From Thermaceae bacterium (GTDB lineage: Bacteria; Deinococcota; Deinococci; Deinococcales; Marinithermaceae): a DNA stretch of 64,000 nt. Made by a program: the position numbers and the translations under genes. This document shows positions 14,791-24,437 of the stretch, piece after piece. The first letter of the stretch is position 1; each line of letters starts with the position of its first letter. The DNA lies in contig JAMOUW010000001.1 in assembly GCA_027067955.1 (NCBI GenBank), positions 1 through 64,000 on the forward strand, given 5' to 3'. The notes under the pieces are model-generated. The model saw nothing but the letters and a program-made list of their open reading frames with translations. It was not told the DNA's origin and did not search any database.

Positions 14791-15096
14791 ATGGAAGCCC
14801 TGAACGTGGAATGCCCGGTGTGCACCGAGCCGCTGTTGCTCGAGGAAGACGTACTGGACCGGCTCGACGAGGGGAGCCTGCTCGAGTGCGAGGTATGCGG
14901 TGCCGTGGTCGAAGTGGCCCTGCTGGAGCCGCTGACCTTGCGCGTGGTGCAGGCGGCAGGGGGCTTTTTCGTGGACTGCCCCCGCTGCGAGACTCCGATC
15001 GAGGTGGAAGGCGAAGGACCCATTACCTGCCCCGAGTGCGGCTTTACCTTCAAGCCCGACTGGGGCGACGTGGAAGAACTGGAGGAAGAACTATGA
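14791..15096 (+). CDS. LysW-like double zinc-ribbon protein
   Basis: CPVC...CEVC and CPRC...CPEC cysteine pairs; overlaps the lysW start. Confidence 0.7.
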   Translation: MEALNVECPVCTEPLLLEEDVLDRLDEGSLLECEVCGAVVEVALLEPLTLRVVQAAGGFFVDCPRCETPIEVEGEGPITCPECGFTFKPDWGDVEELEEEL

Positions 15097-15257
15097 CCGT
15101 TACCTGCCCTGAATGCGGCGCCACCCTGACCATCGAAAACCCGGAACTGGGCGAACTGCTTATCTGCGACGACTGCGGCGCGGAGCTCGAGGTTGTCTCG
15201 GTGGAGCCGCTAAAGGTAGAGCTGGCACCGGGAGAAGCGGAGGATTGGGGAGAGTAG
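15093..15257 (+). CDS. lysW: Amino-group carrier protein LysW
   Basis: 54 aa MTVTCPECGATLTIENPELGELLICDDCGAELEVVS... ending in the carrier signature EDWGE. Confidence 0.95.
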   Translation: MTVTCPECGATLTIENPELGELLICDDCGAELEVVSVEPLKVELAPGEAEDWGE

Positions 15258-15321
15258 GCCTGTAGCCTGTAGCTCGTGGCCTGTGGTTTTTCTACAAGCC
15301 ACGGGCCACAGGCCACAAACC
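15254..15321. repeat. Heptanucleotide repeat (GTRGNNN) hairpin between lysW and lysX
   Basis: GTAGCCT GTAGCTC GTGGCCT GTGGTTT then CTACAAG CCACGGG CCACAGG CCACAAA; 11-bp perfect stem GTGGCCTGTGG (15276-15286) / CCACAGGCCAC (15306-15316). Confidence 0.85.
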
Positions 15322-15362
15322 TTTTCGGTTGCGGGGGAATACTCCGCAGGAACGGATACCGT

Positions 15363-16208
15363 ATGCTGGCCATCCTCTACGACCGCATCCGCGGCGACGA
15401 AAAACTACTATTCGAGGCGGCGGACCGGCTGGGCCTGACCTGGAAGAAGGTCTACCTGCCCCGGCTGGTCATGGAACTGGAAAACCGGCCCTCCGAGCTG
15501 GCGGACGTTAGCGCGGCGCTCGAGCGCGCGGTCAGCCAGTCGCGCGGCCTGGCCGCGAGTCGCTATCTGCGGGCAGTGGGGGTGCCCGCCGTAAACCGGC
15601 CCGAGGTCATTGAAACCGCGGGCGACAAGTGGGCCACCTCGGCGGCGCTGGCGCGCGCCGGGGTGCCGCAACCGCATACTGCGCTGGCTCTCGATCCGGA
15701 TACTGCTGTGAAAATAGCTGAAGAATGGGGCTATCCGCTGGTGGTCAAGCCGGTGGTTGGCTCCTGGGGGCGGATGGTGGCCCGGGTCAACGACCGTGAC
15801 GCCCTCGAGGCGCTGCTGGGGCACAAGCAGTTCATGGGCTACCAGCACCAGCTTTACTATTTGCAAGAATTCGTGGAAAAGCCGGGGCGCGACATCCGCG
15901 TCTTCGTGGTGGGCTCCGAACCGGTGGCTGCCATCTACCGCAGTAGCGCCCACTGGATAACCAACACCGCCCGCGGGGCGGTGGCCGAAAACTGCCCGGT
16001 TACGGATGAGCTGGCAGGAATCAGCCTGGCCGCCGCCGACGCAGTGGGGGGCGGGGTGCTGGCGGTGGACGTTTTCGAGTCGGAGCGCGGCCTGCTGGTA
16101 AACGAAATCAATCACACCATGGAATTCAAGAACTCGGTTGGCGTCACCGGCGTGGACATCCCCGGCAAGATCCTGAGCTACGCGGCAAAGCTCCAGGAGC
16201 TTGCGTAA
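15363..16208 (+). CDS. lysX: Alpha-aminoadipate--LysW ligase LysX
   Basis: [23 protein letters not shown]-grasp [39 protein letters not shown] track extends upstream to 15276. Confidence 0.94.
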   Translation: MLAILYDRIRGDEKLLFEAADRLGLTWKKVYLPRLVMELENRPSELADVSAALERAVSQSRGLAASRYLRAVGVPAVNRPEVIETAGDKWATSAALARAGVPQPHTALALDPDTAVKIAEEWGYPLVVKPVVGSWGRMVARVNDRDALEALLGHKQFMGYQHQLYYLQEFVEKPGRDIRVFVVGSEPVAAIYRSSAHWITNTARGAVAENCPVTDELAGISLAAADAVGGGVLAVDVFESERGLLVNEINHTMEFKNSVGVTGVDIPGKILSYAAKLQELA

Positions 16209-16222
16209 TTGTAAAATACGAT

Positions 16223-17319
16223 ATGGGTTCAGCTTTGCTCCGGGTGCGGTATGCGCTCCTGGGCCTGATGGTCATGGCGTCCGCCAGCGCCCAGGCCGCC
16301 CGCAAACGGTTACGGTTCCGATCAAGCCCATAGCCCCCTTCGTCATGCAACGCCCCAATGGAACTCCCAGCGGGTTCAGCATTGAGCTCTGGGAAGCGCT
16401 CGTGGATCGCACGGGTCTGCAAACCCGCTTCGTAATGCTTCCCGACTTGAAGACCCTGCTGCATTACATAGAATCCGGCGAAGGGGACGCAACCATAGCC
16501 GCGATCAGCATCACCTCCGATCGGGAAGCGCGTATCGATTTTTCGCATCCCTACTTCGATTCCGGACTGCAAATACTGGTAGCCGCCGCCGAGATGGGAG
16601 CCTTGCAAAAGGCTTTCGGAACCCTGCGGCGGCTGACCTCCACCCGGGGTTTCTGGTCAGCCTTTCTGACCCTGGGGCTGCTCCTGGTAGTCTTCGCGCA
16701 CGTGATCTGGTTCATCGAGCGCGACCGCAACCCCTCCTTTGCGCGCCGCTACCCAGCGGGCCTCTGGGACGCCGTCTACTGAGCGCTCGTCACCGTGACC
16801 ACGGTCGGCTACGGTGACAAGACCCCCAAGAGCGCGCCAGGGCAGGCCGTCGCCATCGTGCTGATCTTTTTCGGCTACCTGACTTTCGCCTGGTTTACCG
16901 CCACGGTGGCCTCGGCCCTCACGGTTTCGCAGCTCGAGGGTGCGGTGCGCGGTCCGGAGGACCTTTCGGGCAAGCGGGTGGCCACCGTGACCGGCTCGAC
17001 CACCGAACGCTTTTTGCGACACCTGCCCGGTGTTCGTGTGGCTACCTACCCTCTTATTGAAGGAGCCTACCCGGCACTGCTCGCCGGCGAGGTGGACGCG
17101 GTTCTGTACGACTACCCCAGCCTCGCCTACTACGCCCAGAACGCCGGGCGCGGAAAGGTGCGGCTGGTGGGGCCGATTTTCCAGCACGAGGCCTACGGAA
17201 TCGCCTTCCCTGAGGGGAGCCCCTTGCGCGAGCGCGTCAACCGGGCGCTCCTGGAAATCCGGGAAGAAGGCCTCTACGACCGCATTTACGCCAAGTGGTT
17301 CGGCGCCACCGGGCCCTGA
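16223..17319 (+). pseudogene. GluR0-like ligand-binding potassium channel, disrupted by a frameshift and an in-frame TGA
   Basis: Signal peptide MGSALLRVRYALLGLMVMASASAQAA in one frame; periplasmic-binding halves and pore TVTTVGYGDKTP in another; TGA at 16780-16782 in the pore helix (AVY*ALVTVTTVGYGD). Confidence 0.8.
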
Positions 17320-17362
17320 ACCGGGGCGTATCCGGTCGGCTGCGGGTTATCCTGCGGTGAAG

Positions 17363-17857
17363 ATGCTTTACACCCTGGGCCATTCAAGCCTGCCTCCGGA
17401 ACGCTTTTTCGAGCTGCTCCGCACCCATGGCATCGAGGTGGTGGTTGACGTGCGCGCGCGCCCCTTCTCGCGCCACAACCCCCAGTACAACCACCGGCCC
17501 TTGGCGCAGGCGCTGCAGGAGGCCGGCTTCGGCTACGTCTGGATGGGCGACCGGCTCGGCGGCGTGCCCCACGGCAGCCGCCAGAAGCTAAACGTGGAAG
17601 CGCGCCTGCGCGACCCGGAGTTCCAGAAGGGGCTGGAGGCGCTGGTGGAGCTCGCCAGCCGGCACACCGTGGCCCTGGTCTGCGCCGAGGAGGATCCGCG
17701 CCGCTGCCACCGCCGCTTCCTGGTGGTGCGCGGCCTGATCGAGTTCGGCGCCCTGGAAGCGGAGGAGGTGGGTCACATTCGCGCAGACGGCCGCCTCGTT
17801 ACCGAGGCGGCCTTGCGGGCGGAGGAGGCGCCGCTTTTTAGCGGCGAACTGGATTGA
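17363..17857 (+). CDS. DUF488 family protein
   Basis: MLYTLGHSSLPPERFFELLRTHGIEVVVDVRARPFSRHNPQYN... LVCAEEDPRRCHRRFLV. Confidence 0.88.
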   Translation: MLYTLGHSSLPPERFFELLRTHGIEVVVDVRARPFSRHNPQYNHRPLAQALQEAGFGYVWMGDRLGGVPHGSRQKLNVEARLRDPEFQKGLEALVELASRHTVALVCAEEDPRRCHRRFLVVRGLIEFGALEAEEVGHIRADGRLVTEAALRAEEAPLFSGELD

Positions 17858-17867
17858 ACACGCTGGC

Positions 17868-18365
17868 TCAGCGTGACGCCATCGCCCTGCCGCGAACCAG
17901 CTGCGCGTAGGTATTCGGAAGCAGGGTGGCGAAAATGGTTTCCACCTCCCCTATTCCCACCGGGTTCAGGTGGCCCTTCGCCGGATAGCTAACTACACCG
18001 AAGCTCTCACTTCCGGCGATCGTGTCGAACCACCAACCTATCTCCTGACCGCTTCCAAGTCGGAGAACCAACCTCGCGTTGTATACCTTATCGCCCCATA
18101 CTGTTGCGACTAGATAGAGGTTGTCCATGAGATAGTTGGGGATGTAAACATCGTAGGCCACCTCGGTGGCGAGCGGGTAGTACGAAACCCGGGCCTGGGC
18201 AGCCTCCCAACCTAGCCATACGCCGTCTTCCGTAAGTAACTCGACCACCGGAGCAAGCTGTTGCTGCATCAGCTCCACCACGGCCTCGGGAGCGCTTCTC
18301 TCTTCAACCGTGAAAGCCAGAGCCAGAAATGACGCCAGTGTCAGCACTATCGCCAGTTTTTTCAT
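17868..18365 (-). CDS. Hypothetical exported protein
   Basis: 165 aa ORF with N-terminal signal peptide MKKLAIVLTLASFLALAFT. Confidence 0.6.
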   Translation of the reverse strand: MKKLAIVLTLASFLALAFTVEERSAPEAVVELMQQQLAPVVELLTEDGVWLGWEAAQARVSYYPLATEVAYDVYIPNYLMDNLYLVATVWGDKVYNARLVLRLGSGQEIGWWFDTIAGSESFGVVSYPAKGHLNPVGIGEVETIFATLLPNTYAQLVRGRAMASR

Positions 18366-18437
18366 GTCTCTACTCCTTTCGGCTGCATATTGATTCTAGC
18401 ATTGACCTTTTCTAATTACAACCAAAGCGCGTAACAT

Positions 18438-18472
18438 GTAGTAGGTAGTAGGTAGTAGGTAGTAGGTAGCTT
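18438..18472. repeat. Heptanucleotide tandem repeat (GTAGTAG)x4 + GTAGCTT upstream of lysY
   Basis: Five consecutive 7-nt units read directly. Confidence 0.9.
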
Positions 18473-18634
18473 ACATCGATTTTGCCATGTGTGAACTAAC
18501 AACATGCTTCGCACGCTCCGCTACGGGGGCAGCGCGAACAGGTCAGAGATTCATCACGCTTGGAGAAGTGACTCAAACGGTTCCACGGGCCTGCGGAGAC
18601 GCATCCTTGCGCCGCCAGAACGCCCGCCTGTTAG

Positions 18635-19681
<1,047 letters not shown>

Positions 19682-19777
19682 ATCAGCCCGCCAGCGGCTC
19701 AACCGCGGCTGCTAACAAAGCGGCTCATATTGCGTAAATCGGCACGCCAGCGGGTAGCCATTATTGTCACGCGCTGT

Positions 19778-20701
19778 TCACACCCAGCGCGCCAGCTCCT
19801 CTTCCACACCACCCGCGCGCTCGCACGCGAGCCCGCGGACGCGCGCGTCCGCGGGTGCCGCGCTCAGGTAGGCCTTCAGGTGACCGCGGAAGGCGCGCAG
19901 CGCCCAGACCTCGCCGCGGTCCGCGTACCACGCCAGGTGCAGGCGCAGGTGCTCCCGCGCCGCCGCGCGCCGCGCGGCGGCGTCCACCCGCTCGCGGCAC
20001 ACTTCGGCGAAGAACCACGGCCGCCCCAGCGCGCCCCGCGCCACGGCCACGCCCACCCCCAGCTCGCGGCGGGCGCGGTAGTCCTCCACGCTGCGCACGT
20101 CGCCCGTCCCCACCACGGGAATCCGCACCGCCCGCGCCACCTCGCGCACCGCCTCCCAGTCGGCCCGGCCCCCGTAGCGCTGCCGGGCCGTGCGCCCGTG
20201 CACGCGCAAAAGCGCCGCCCCGGCCTGCTCGAGCGCCCGGGCCACCTCCACCGCGTTTTCCCGCGAAAACCCGAGCCGCAGCTTCACGCTCACCAGCAGA
20301 CCGGTCGCCTCGCGCACCCCGGCCACCATGCGCGCCGCCCGCGCGGGGTCGTCTAAGAGCGCCGCCCCCGCGCCCCGCGCCGTCACCTTGGGCATGGGGC
20401 AGCCCATGTTCAGGTCGATGGCGCGGGGGCGCACCCGCTCCTGCACCAGCGCCGCGGCCCGGGCGACCTCGCCGGGGTCCGCGCCCGCGAGCTGCACCAC
20501 CCGCGAACGCTCCTCGGGGTGGAACCGTAAGAGCCGCCACCCCTCCACCGACCCCTGCAGCAGCGAGCCCGCCATGACCATTTCCCCCACCGTCCACAGC
20601 GCCCCGAAGCGTTCGCTGACGAGCCGGAAGGGCGCGTCGGTGAGGCTGGCCATGGGGGCGAGCACCGCCCCCATGGCTGCGGGGTCGAAGGGGAAATCCA
20701 C
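19778..20701 (-). CDS. tRNA-dihydrouridine synthase
   Basis: LAPMASLTDAPFRLVSERFGA, IDLNMGCPMPKVTARGAGAAL, VHGRTARQRYGG, GTGDV. Confidence 0.92.
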   Translation of the reverse strand: MDFPFDPAAMGAVLAPMASLTDAPFRLVSERFGALWTVGEMVMAGSLLQGSVEGWRLLRFHPEERSRVVQLAGADPGEVARAAALVQERVRPRAIDLNMGCPMPKVTARGAGAALLDDPARAARMVAGVREATGLLVSVKLRLGFSRENAVEVARALEQAGAALLRVHGRTARQRYGGRADWEAVREVARAVRIPVVGTGDVRSVEDYRARRELGVGVAVARGALGRPWFFAEVCRERVDAAARRAAAREHLRLHLAWYADRGEVWALRAFRGHLKAYLSAAPADARVRGLACERAGGVEEELARWV

Positions 20702-20718
20702 CCCGCGATTCTACCGGC

Positions 20719-22848
20719 CTACTCGCGCTTGCGCAGGTAGCGCCACCCCAGCGGCTCGAGCGGCACCTGACCCCGGTAGGTCCGCCGCGCCTGCACGTCC
20801 TGCCAGGCGCCCGGGGGCAGCGGCGCGGTCTGGGGCTCCGTGGAGTTGTTGAAAAGCGCCAGCACCTCACCGGGGCCGGGCTCGCCGCGGTAGAAACCGA
20901 GCAGCGGCCCCTCGCCCAGGTAGGCGCGCCAGACGGCGGTATCGAAGGCGGGCAGGCTTTCCTTCAACCCCGCCAGCCCGCGGTAGAAGGCCTGCATCTC
21001 GGCGTCGCAGCGCTCCCACTGCAGGGGGTAGCGCTGTTTGTCGTAGGGATCCTTCTCGCCCACGAAGGCGCACTCATCGCCCTGGAAGTGCACCGGCACG
21101 CCCGGCAGCGCGTAGAGGATCGCCGTCGCCAGACGCTGCCGCGCCAGCCCCTCGGGCGAGGGCTGCTGGCCGAACTTTCCTCCGCCCAAGTCGGTGAGCA
21201 GGCGGCTGGTGTCGTGCGAGTCGATGAGGTTGAAGCCCATGTCGGTCGCCGCCTCCGGCAGCACCGCATAGACCTGGCTTATCTCCCGCAGCGCGCGCTT
21301 GCCGCTGGCGAACGCCGCCGGCTTGCCCTTGGCGTACTTGAGGATCGCACCGCGGCCGAGAGCGTAGTTCATCAGGCTGTCGAACTCGTCCCCCTGGAGC
21401 CAGCTGGCGTCGGCCTGCCAGATCTCGGCCACCAGGTAGGTCTCGGGGTTGACCTTCTTGAGCTCGCGCCGCATCTCGGCGAAGAAGCCGTGGGCGCCTG
21501 CCAGGTCGCCCGGAACATCCACCCGCACGCCGTCGAAGCCGAAGCGGATCCAGTACCCCGCCGCCTCGAGCAGGTAGCGCCGCACCGCCGGATTGCCGGT
21601 GTTGAGCTTGGGCAGGCTGCCAATATTCCACCAGCACTCGTAGGCCGTTTCGTCGCCCGGCTCGAAGGGCCACTTCTTGATGAAGTACCAGTTCCAGTAG
21701 GGCGAGTTGGGGCCGTTTTTGACCACGTCACGGAATGCCCAGAAGCCGAGGCCGGTGTGATTGGGCACGAAGTCGAAGAGCACCCTAATACCGCGTTCGT
21801 GGGCCTCGTCCAGCAGCCGGCGCAGGGTTTCCTTGTCGCCGAACTTGGGCGAGACCTTGAGGTAGTCGTGGGTGTCGTAACCGTGGGCCGAACCGGAGTC
21901 GAAGACGGGGTTGAGGTAGACGAGCCCAACGCCCTGAACAGCCAGGTAGTCGAGCTTTTGGATGACGCCGGCTAGGTCGCCGCCAAAGTACTGGTGGCAG
22001 CAAAGCTGCGGCGTAACCGGGCCGTTCCAGGGCGAAAGGAAGGGTTTGTTGTTTGGGTCGAGCCGCCGCCACCGGGCGTTGAAGTTGTACTCGTCGCTGG
22101 CCAGCGCCAGCTCGTCGCCCGCCACGTCGCCATTGAGGAACCGTTCCGGGAAGATCTGGTAGCCCACCCGCTGGCCTACCCAGTCGAGGCCGCCAAAGGC
22201 CTTTCCGCCGTACTCGTAGGGGCCAAAATCGGCCTCGCGGCCGTCTGTCTGAACGACGTGGATACGATAGCTGGTCGGCTCGTTCGGCAGGCTGACGCGC
22301 CAGTAGTCGCGTCCCTGCGCCGCGAGCTGAAAGTACATCGGGTAACTCGCCTTGGGGGTAACGAGCGTTGCTTTGGCGACGCTGCCGGAGCTGGCGGCAA
22401 AGCGCACGGCCAGCCGCCTGTCGGCCACCGAGAGGTAGCGCGCCTGGGCGGGGTCGTGCTCGAAGGCGAGCTCCACCGGCCCGCTGGCCTGCTTGACGAC
22501 CGGCGCTTCCACGATGCGCACCGCGTTCTGGCCGCCGAAGCCGTCGCCTGAGCAACCGTCCGCGGCCGGGTCAACCATCGGATGGCCAAAGGTGGGATCG
22601 TCACACATGTCCTTCGGCCACTGGCCGTTGATGAAAAACTTGTAGGTGTACTCGCCCGGCTCCAGGTCGAGGGTGACCGTCCAGGAGCCGTCGGGCTGGG
22701 GCTGCATCGGCGTTTCGCCCCAGCCGTTGAAGCTGCCGCGCAGGCTAACCGAGCGCACCTCGAGCCCTGGTGACGGCATGTATTTGAAGGTCACCTGTAT
22801 GGCCAGGACCAAACCCAGCATAGGCAAAAAGGCCAGTACTTTGCGCAT
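20719..22848 (-). CDS. Secreted alpha-amylase family (GH13) protein with N-terminal starch-binding (CBM48/CBM20-like) region
   Basis: Signal peptide MRKVLAFLPMLGLVLA; SLRGSFNGWGETPM; GH13 motifs DFVPNHTG, GVRVDVPGD, LVAEIW, IDSHDTSR. Confidence 0.9.
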   Translation of the reverse strand: MRKVLAFLPMLGLVLAIQVTFKYMPSPGLEVRSVSLRGSFNGWGETPMQPQPDGSWTVTLDLEPGEYTYKFFINGQWPKDMCDDPTFGHPMVDPAADGCSGDGFGGQNAVRIVEAPVVKQASGPVELAFEHDPAQARYLSVADRRLAVRFAASSGSVAKATLVTPKASYPMYFQLAAQGRDYWRVSLPNEPTSYRIHVVQTDGREADFGPYEYGGKAFGGLDWVGQRVGYQIFPERFLNGDVAGDELALASDEYNFNARWRRLDPNNKPFLSPWNGPVTPQLCCHQYFGGDLAGVIQKLDYLAVQGVGLVYLNPVFDSGSAHGYDTHDYLKVSPKFGDKETLRRLLDEAHERGIRVLFDFVPNHTGLGFWAFRDVVKNGPNSPYWNWYFIKKWPFEPGDETAYECWWNIGSLPKLNTGNPAVRRYLLEAAGYWIRFGFDGVRVDVPGDLAGAHGFFAEMRRELKKVNPETYLVAEIWQADASWLQGDEFDSLMNYALGRGAILKYAKGKPAAFASGKRALREISQVYAVLPEAATDMGFNLIDSHDTSRLLTDLGGGKFGQQPSPEGLARQRLATAILYALPGVPVHFQGDECAFVGEKDPYDKQRYPLQWERCDAEMQAFYRGLAGLKESLPAFDTAVWRAYLGEGPLLGFYRGEPGPGEVLALFNNSTEPQTAPLPPGAWQDVQARRTYRGQVPLEPLGWRYLRKRE

Positions 22849-22925
22849 TTTCGCTCCTTTCACGCCCCCCGCGCGGCGCGCCTCGAAACGTGCAGTCCAC
22901 AGGCGGGCACCGGGATCCTGATCTT

Positions 22926-24437
22926 TCATTCCTTGACCGCGCCGGCGGTGTAACCAGAAACGAAGTACTGTTGAAAACCGTAGAAGATGAGCAGGATGGG
23001 TAGCGAACCGAGCACGCTGGCGGCGGCGAACAGCCCCCACTTGGTTGAGAACTGGCCGGTGGTGAAGCTGTAGAGGCCCAGGCCGACCGTCCACTTGTCG
23101 ACGCCGGTCAGGACCAGGTTGGCCATAATGAACTCGGAGTAGGTGCCGACGAACTGGAGCAAGAATATGAAGACGAACATCGGCGCCGAAAGCGGCAGGA
23201 CGATGCGGGTAAAGGCCTGCCAGCGGGTAGCGCCGTCGATGTAGGCCGCCTCTTCCAGACTCCGCCCCAGGCTCTCGACGTAGCCCTTGTAGACCCAGCT
23301 GCCGAAACTGATTATGCCGCCCGAGTAGGCCAGCAGGAGGCCGGTAAAGGTGCCCAGCAGGTCGAGCCAGCTAAGCAGGTAGTAGATGGCCACCAGCGCC
23401 AAAAAGCCGGGGAACATCTGGATGAAGATGAAGGTTAGCAGCGTTGGGTAGCGGCCGGGAAAGCTAAAGCGGGCGAAGGCGTAACCGGCGGTGGCCGTTA
23501 GGGCGATAGCCAAAAGGCCGCTCGAGCCCGAAACCAGCAGGGTGTTGCGCACCCAGAGCAAAAACTTACTCTCGGTGCCGACGCCGGTGAACTGGTCGGG
23601 GCTGAGGAAGACGACCAGCACGAAGAGGGTGGCGGCAAAGCCAAAGAGGGCGCGACCGTGCCAGACCCGGTAAACCTCGCCGCCACGCCGCCCCAGCCAG
23701 GCCAGCAGCAAAGCCGCCAGCAACAACAAGACCGCCAGCAGCAACACCGCCCACTGCCAGGGGTAGATGACCACCCCGTCGACCAGCTTGGCGTAGTTGG
23801 CCCAGCTGACGTGGTCGAGCGCCGGCAGCACCTTGGCCCGCACTAGCAGCCAGCTACTCTCCACCTTGCGGAAGCTGAAGAGGTTGTTGCGCGGGTCGAA
23901 GGAGGCGCTAACCACCTGCAGCACCGGGTAGTAGACCAGGATTACCAGCGTCCACATCAAGAGGTGGGTCAGCCCCTGGCCGAAGAGCGGCCAGACGGGA
24001 CGGCGGCGGCCCGAAAGACGGTTGCCGATTTTGATGACCAGCCAGCTGTAAACGAACAAAGTTACGACTGCCACGGCGTAACCGGCCAGCACGTAACGCC
24101 AGCCGCCGGGGATGAAAACGGCGCCAAAGGCCGGTTTCGGCTGCACCCGGCTGGCCAGCTCCAGACTCAGCCCCCAGGTGTAAGCGGCCAGCTCGGCCAG
24201 ACCCAGCGTCCAGAGGGCTAGGCGCAGGCCGTCGGTTTCGTCGAGTAGCCGCCGGAGCCCGTAGCCCAGCGCGGCGGCGACCAAAACGAAACCCAGGGCC
24301 ACGAACCAGTCGCCGCGCTCGAGGCCGTAAACCAGAAAACTATTCGGCCGCAGGCCGCGCCCGGCAAAGAAGCCCCGCCGCGCCGCCAAATAGGCCAGCA
24401 GCAAACCGGCGAAGGCCGCCCAGCCGCGCCGGCTCAC
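22926..24437 (-). CDS. malG: Maltose-type ABC transporter permease (MalG family, long N-terminus)
   Basis: EAAYIDGATRWQAFTRIVLPLSAP EAA loop; multiple TM segments; adjacent to MalF- and MalE-like genes. Confidence 0.85.
   Translation of the reverse strand: MSRRGWAAFAGLLLAYLAARRGFFAGRGLRPNSFLVYGLERGDWFVALGFVLVAAALGYGLRRLLDETDGLRLALWTLGLAELAAYTWGLSLELASRVQPKPAFGAVFIPGGWRYVLAGYAVAVVTLFVYSWLVIKIGNRLSGRRRPVWPLFGQGLTHLLMWTLVILVYYPVLQVVSASFDPRNNLFSFRKVESSWLLVRAKVLPALDHVSWANYAKLVDGVVIYPWQWAVLLLAVLLLLAALLLAWLGRRGGEVYRVWHGRALFGFAATLFVLVVFLSPDQFTGVGTESKFLLWVRNTLLVSGSSGLLAIALTATAGYAFARFSFPGRYPTLLTFIFIQMFPGFLALVAIYYLLSWLDLLGTFTGLLLAYSGGIISFGSWVYKGYVESLGRSLEEAAYIDGATRWQAFTRIVLPLSAPMFVFIFLLQFVGTYSEFIMANLVLTGVDKWTVGLGLYSFTTGQFSTKWGLFAAASVLGSLPILLIFYGFQQYFVSGYTAGAVKE

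Noticed and set aside
15050-15373. 107-aa minus-strand ORF containing [23 protein letters not shown]
   Set aside because: Translation of the lysW-lysX heptad repeat; spurious
12919-18472. CRISPR array
   Set aside because: Repeat units are only 7 nt, contiguous and without unique spacers; no cas genes in the window
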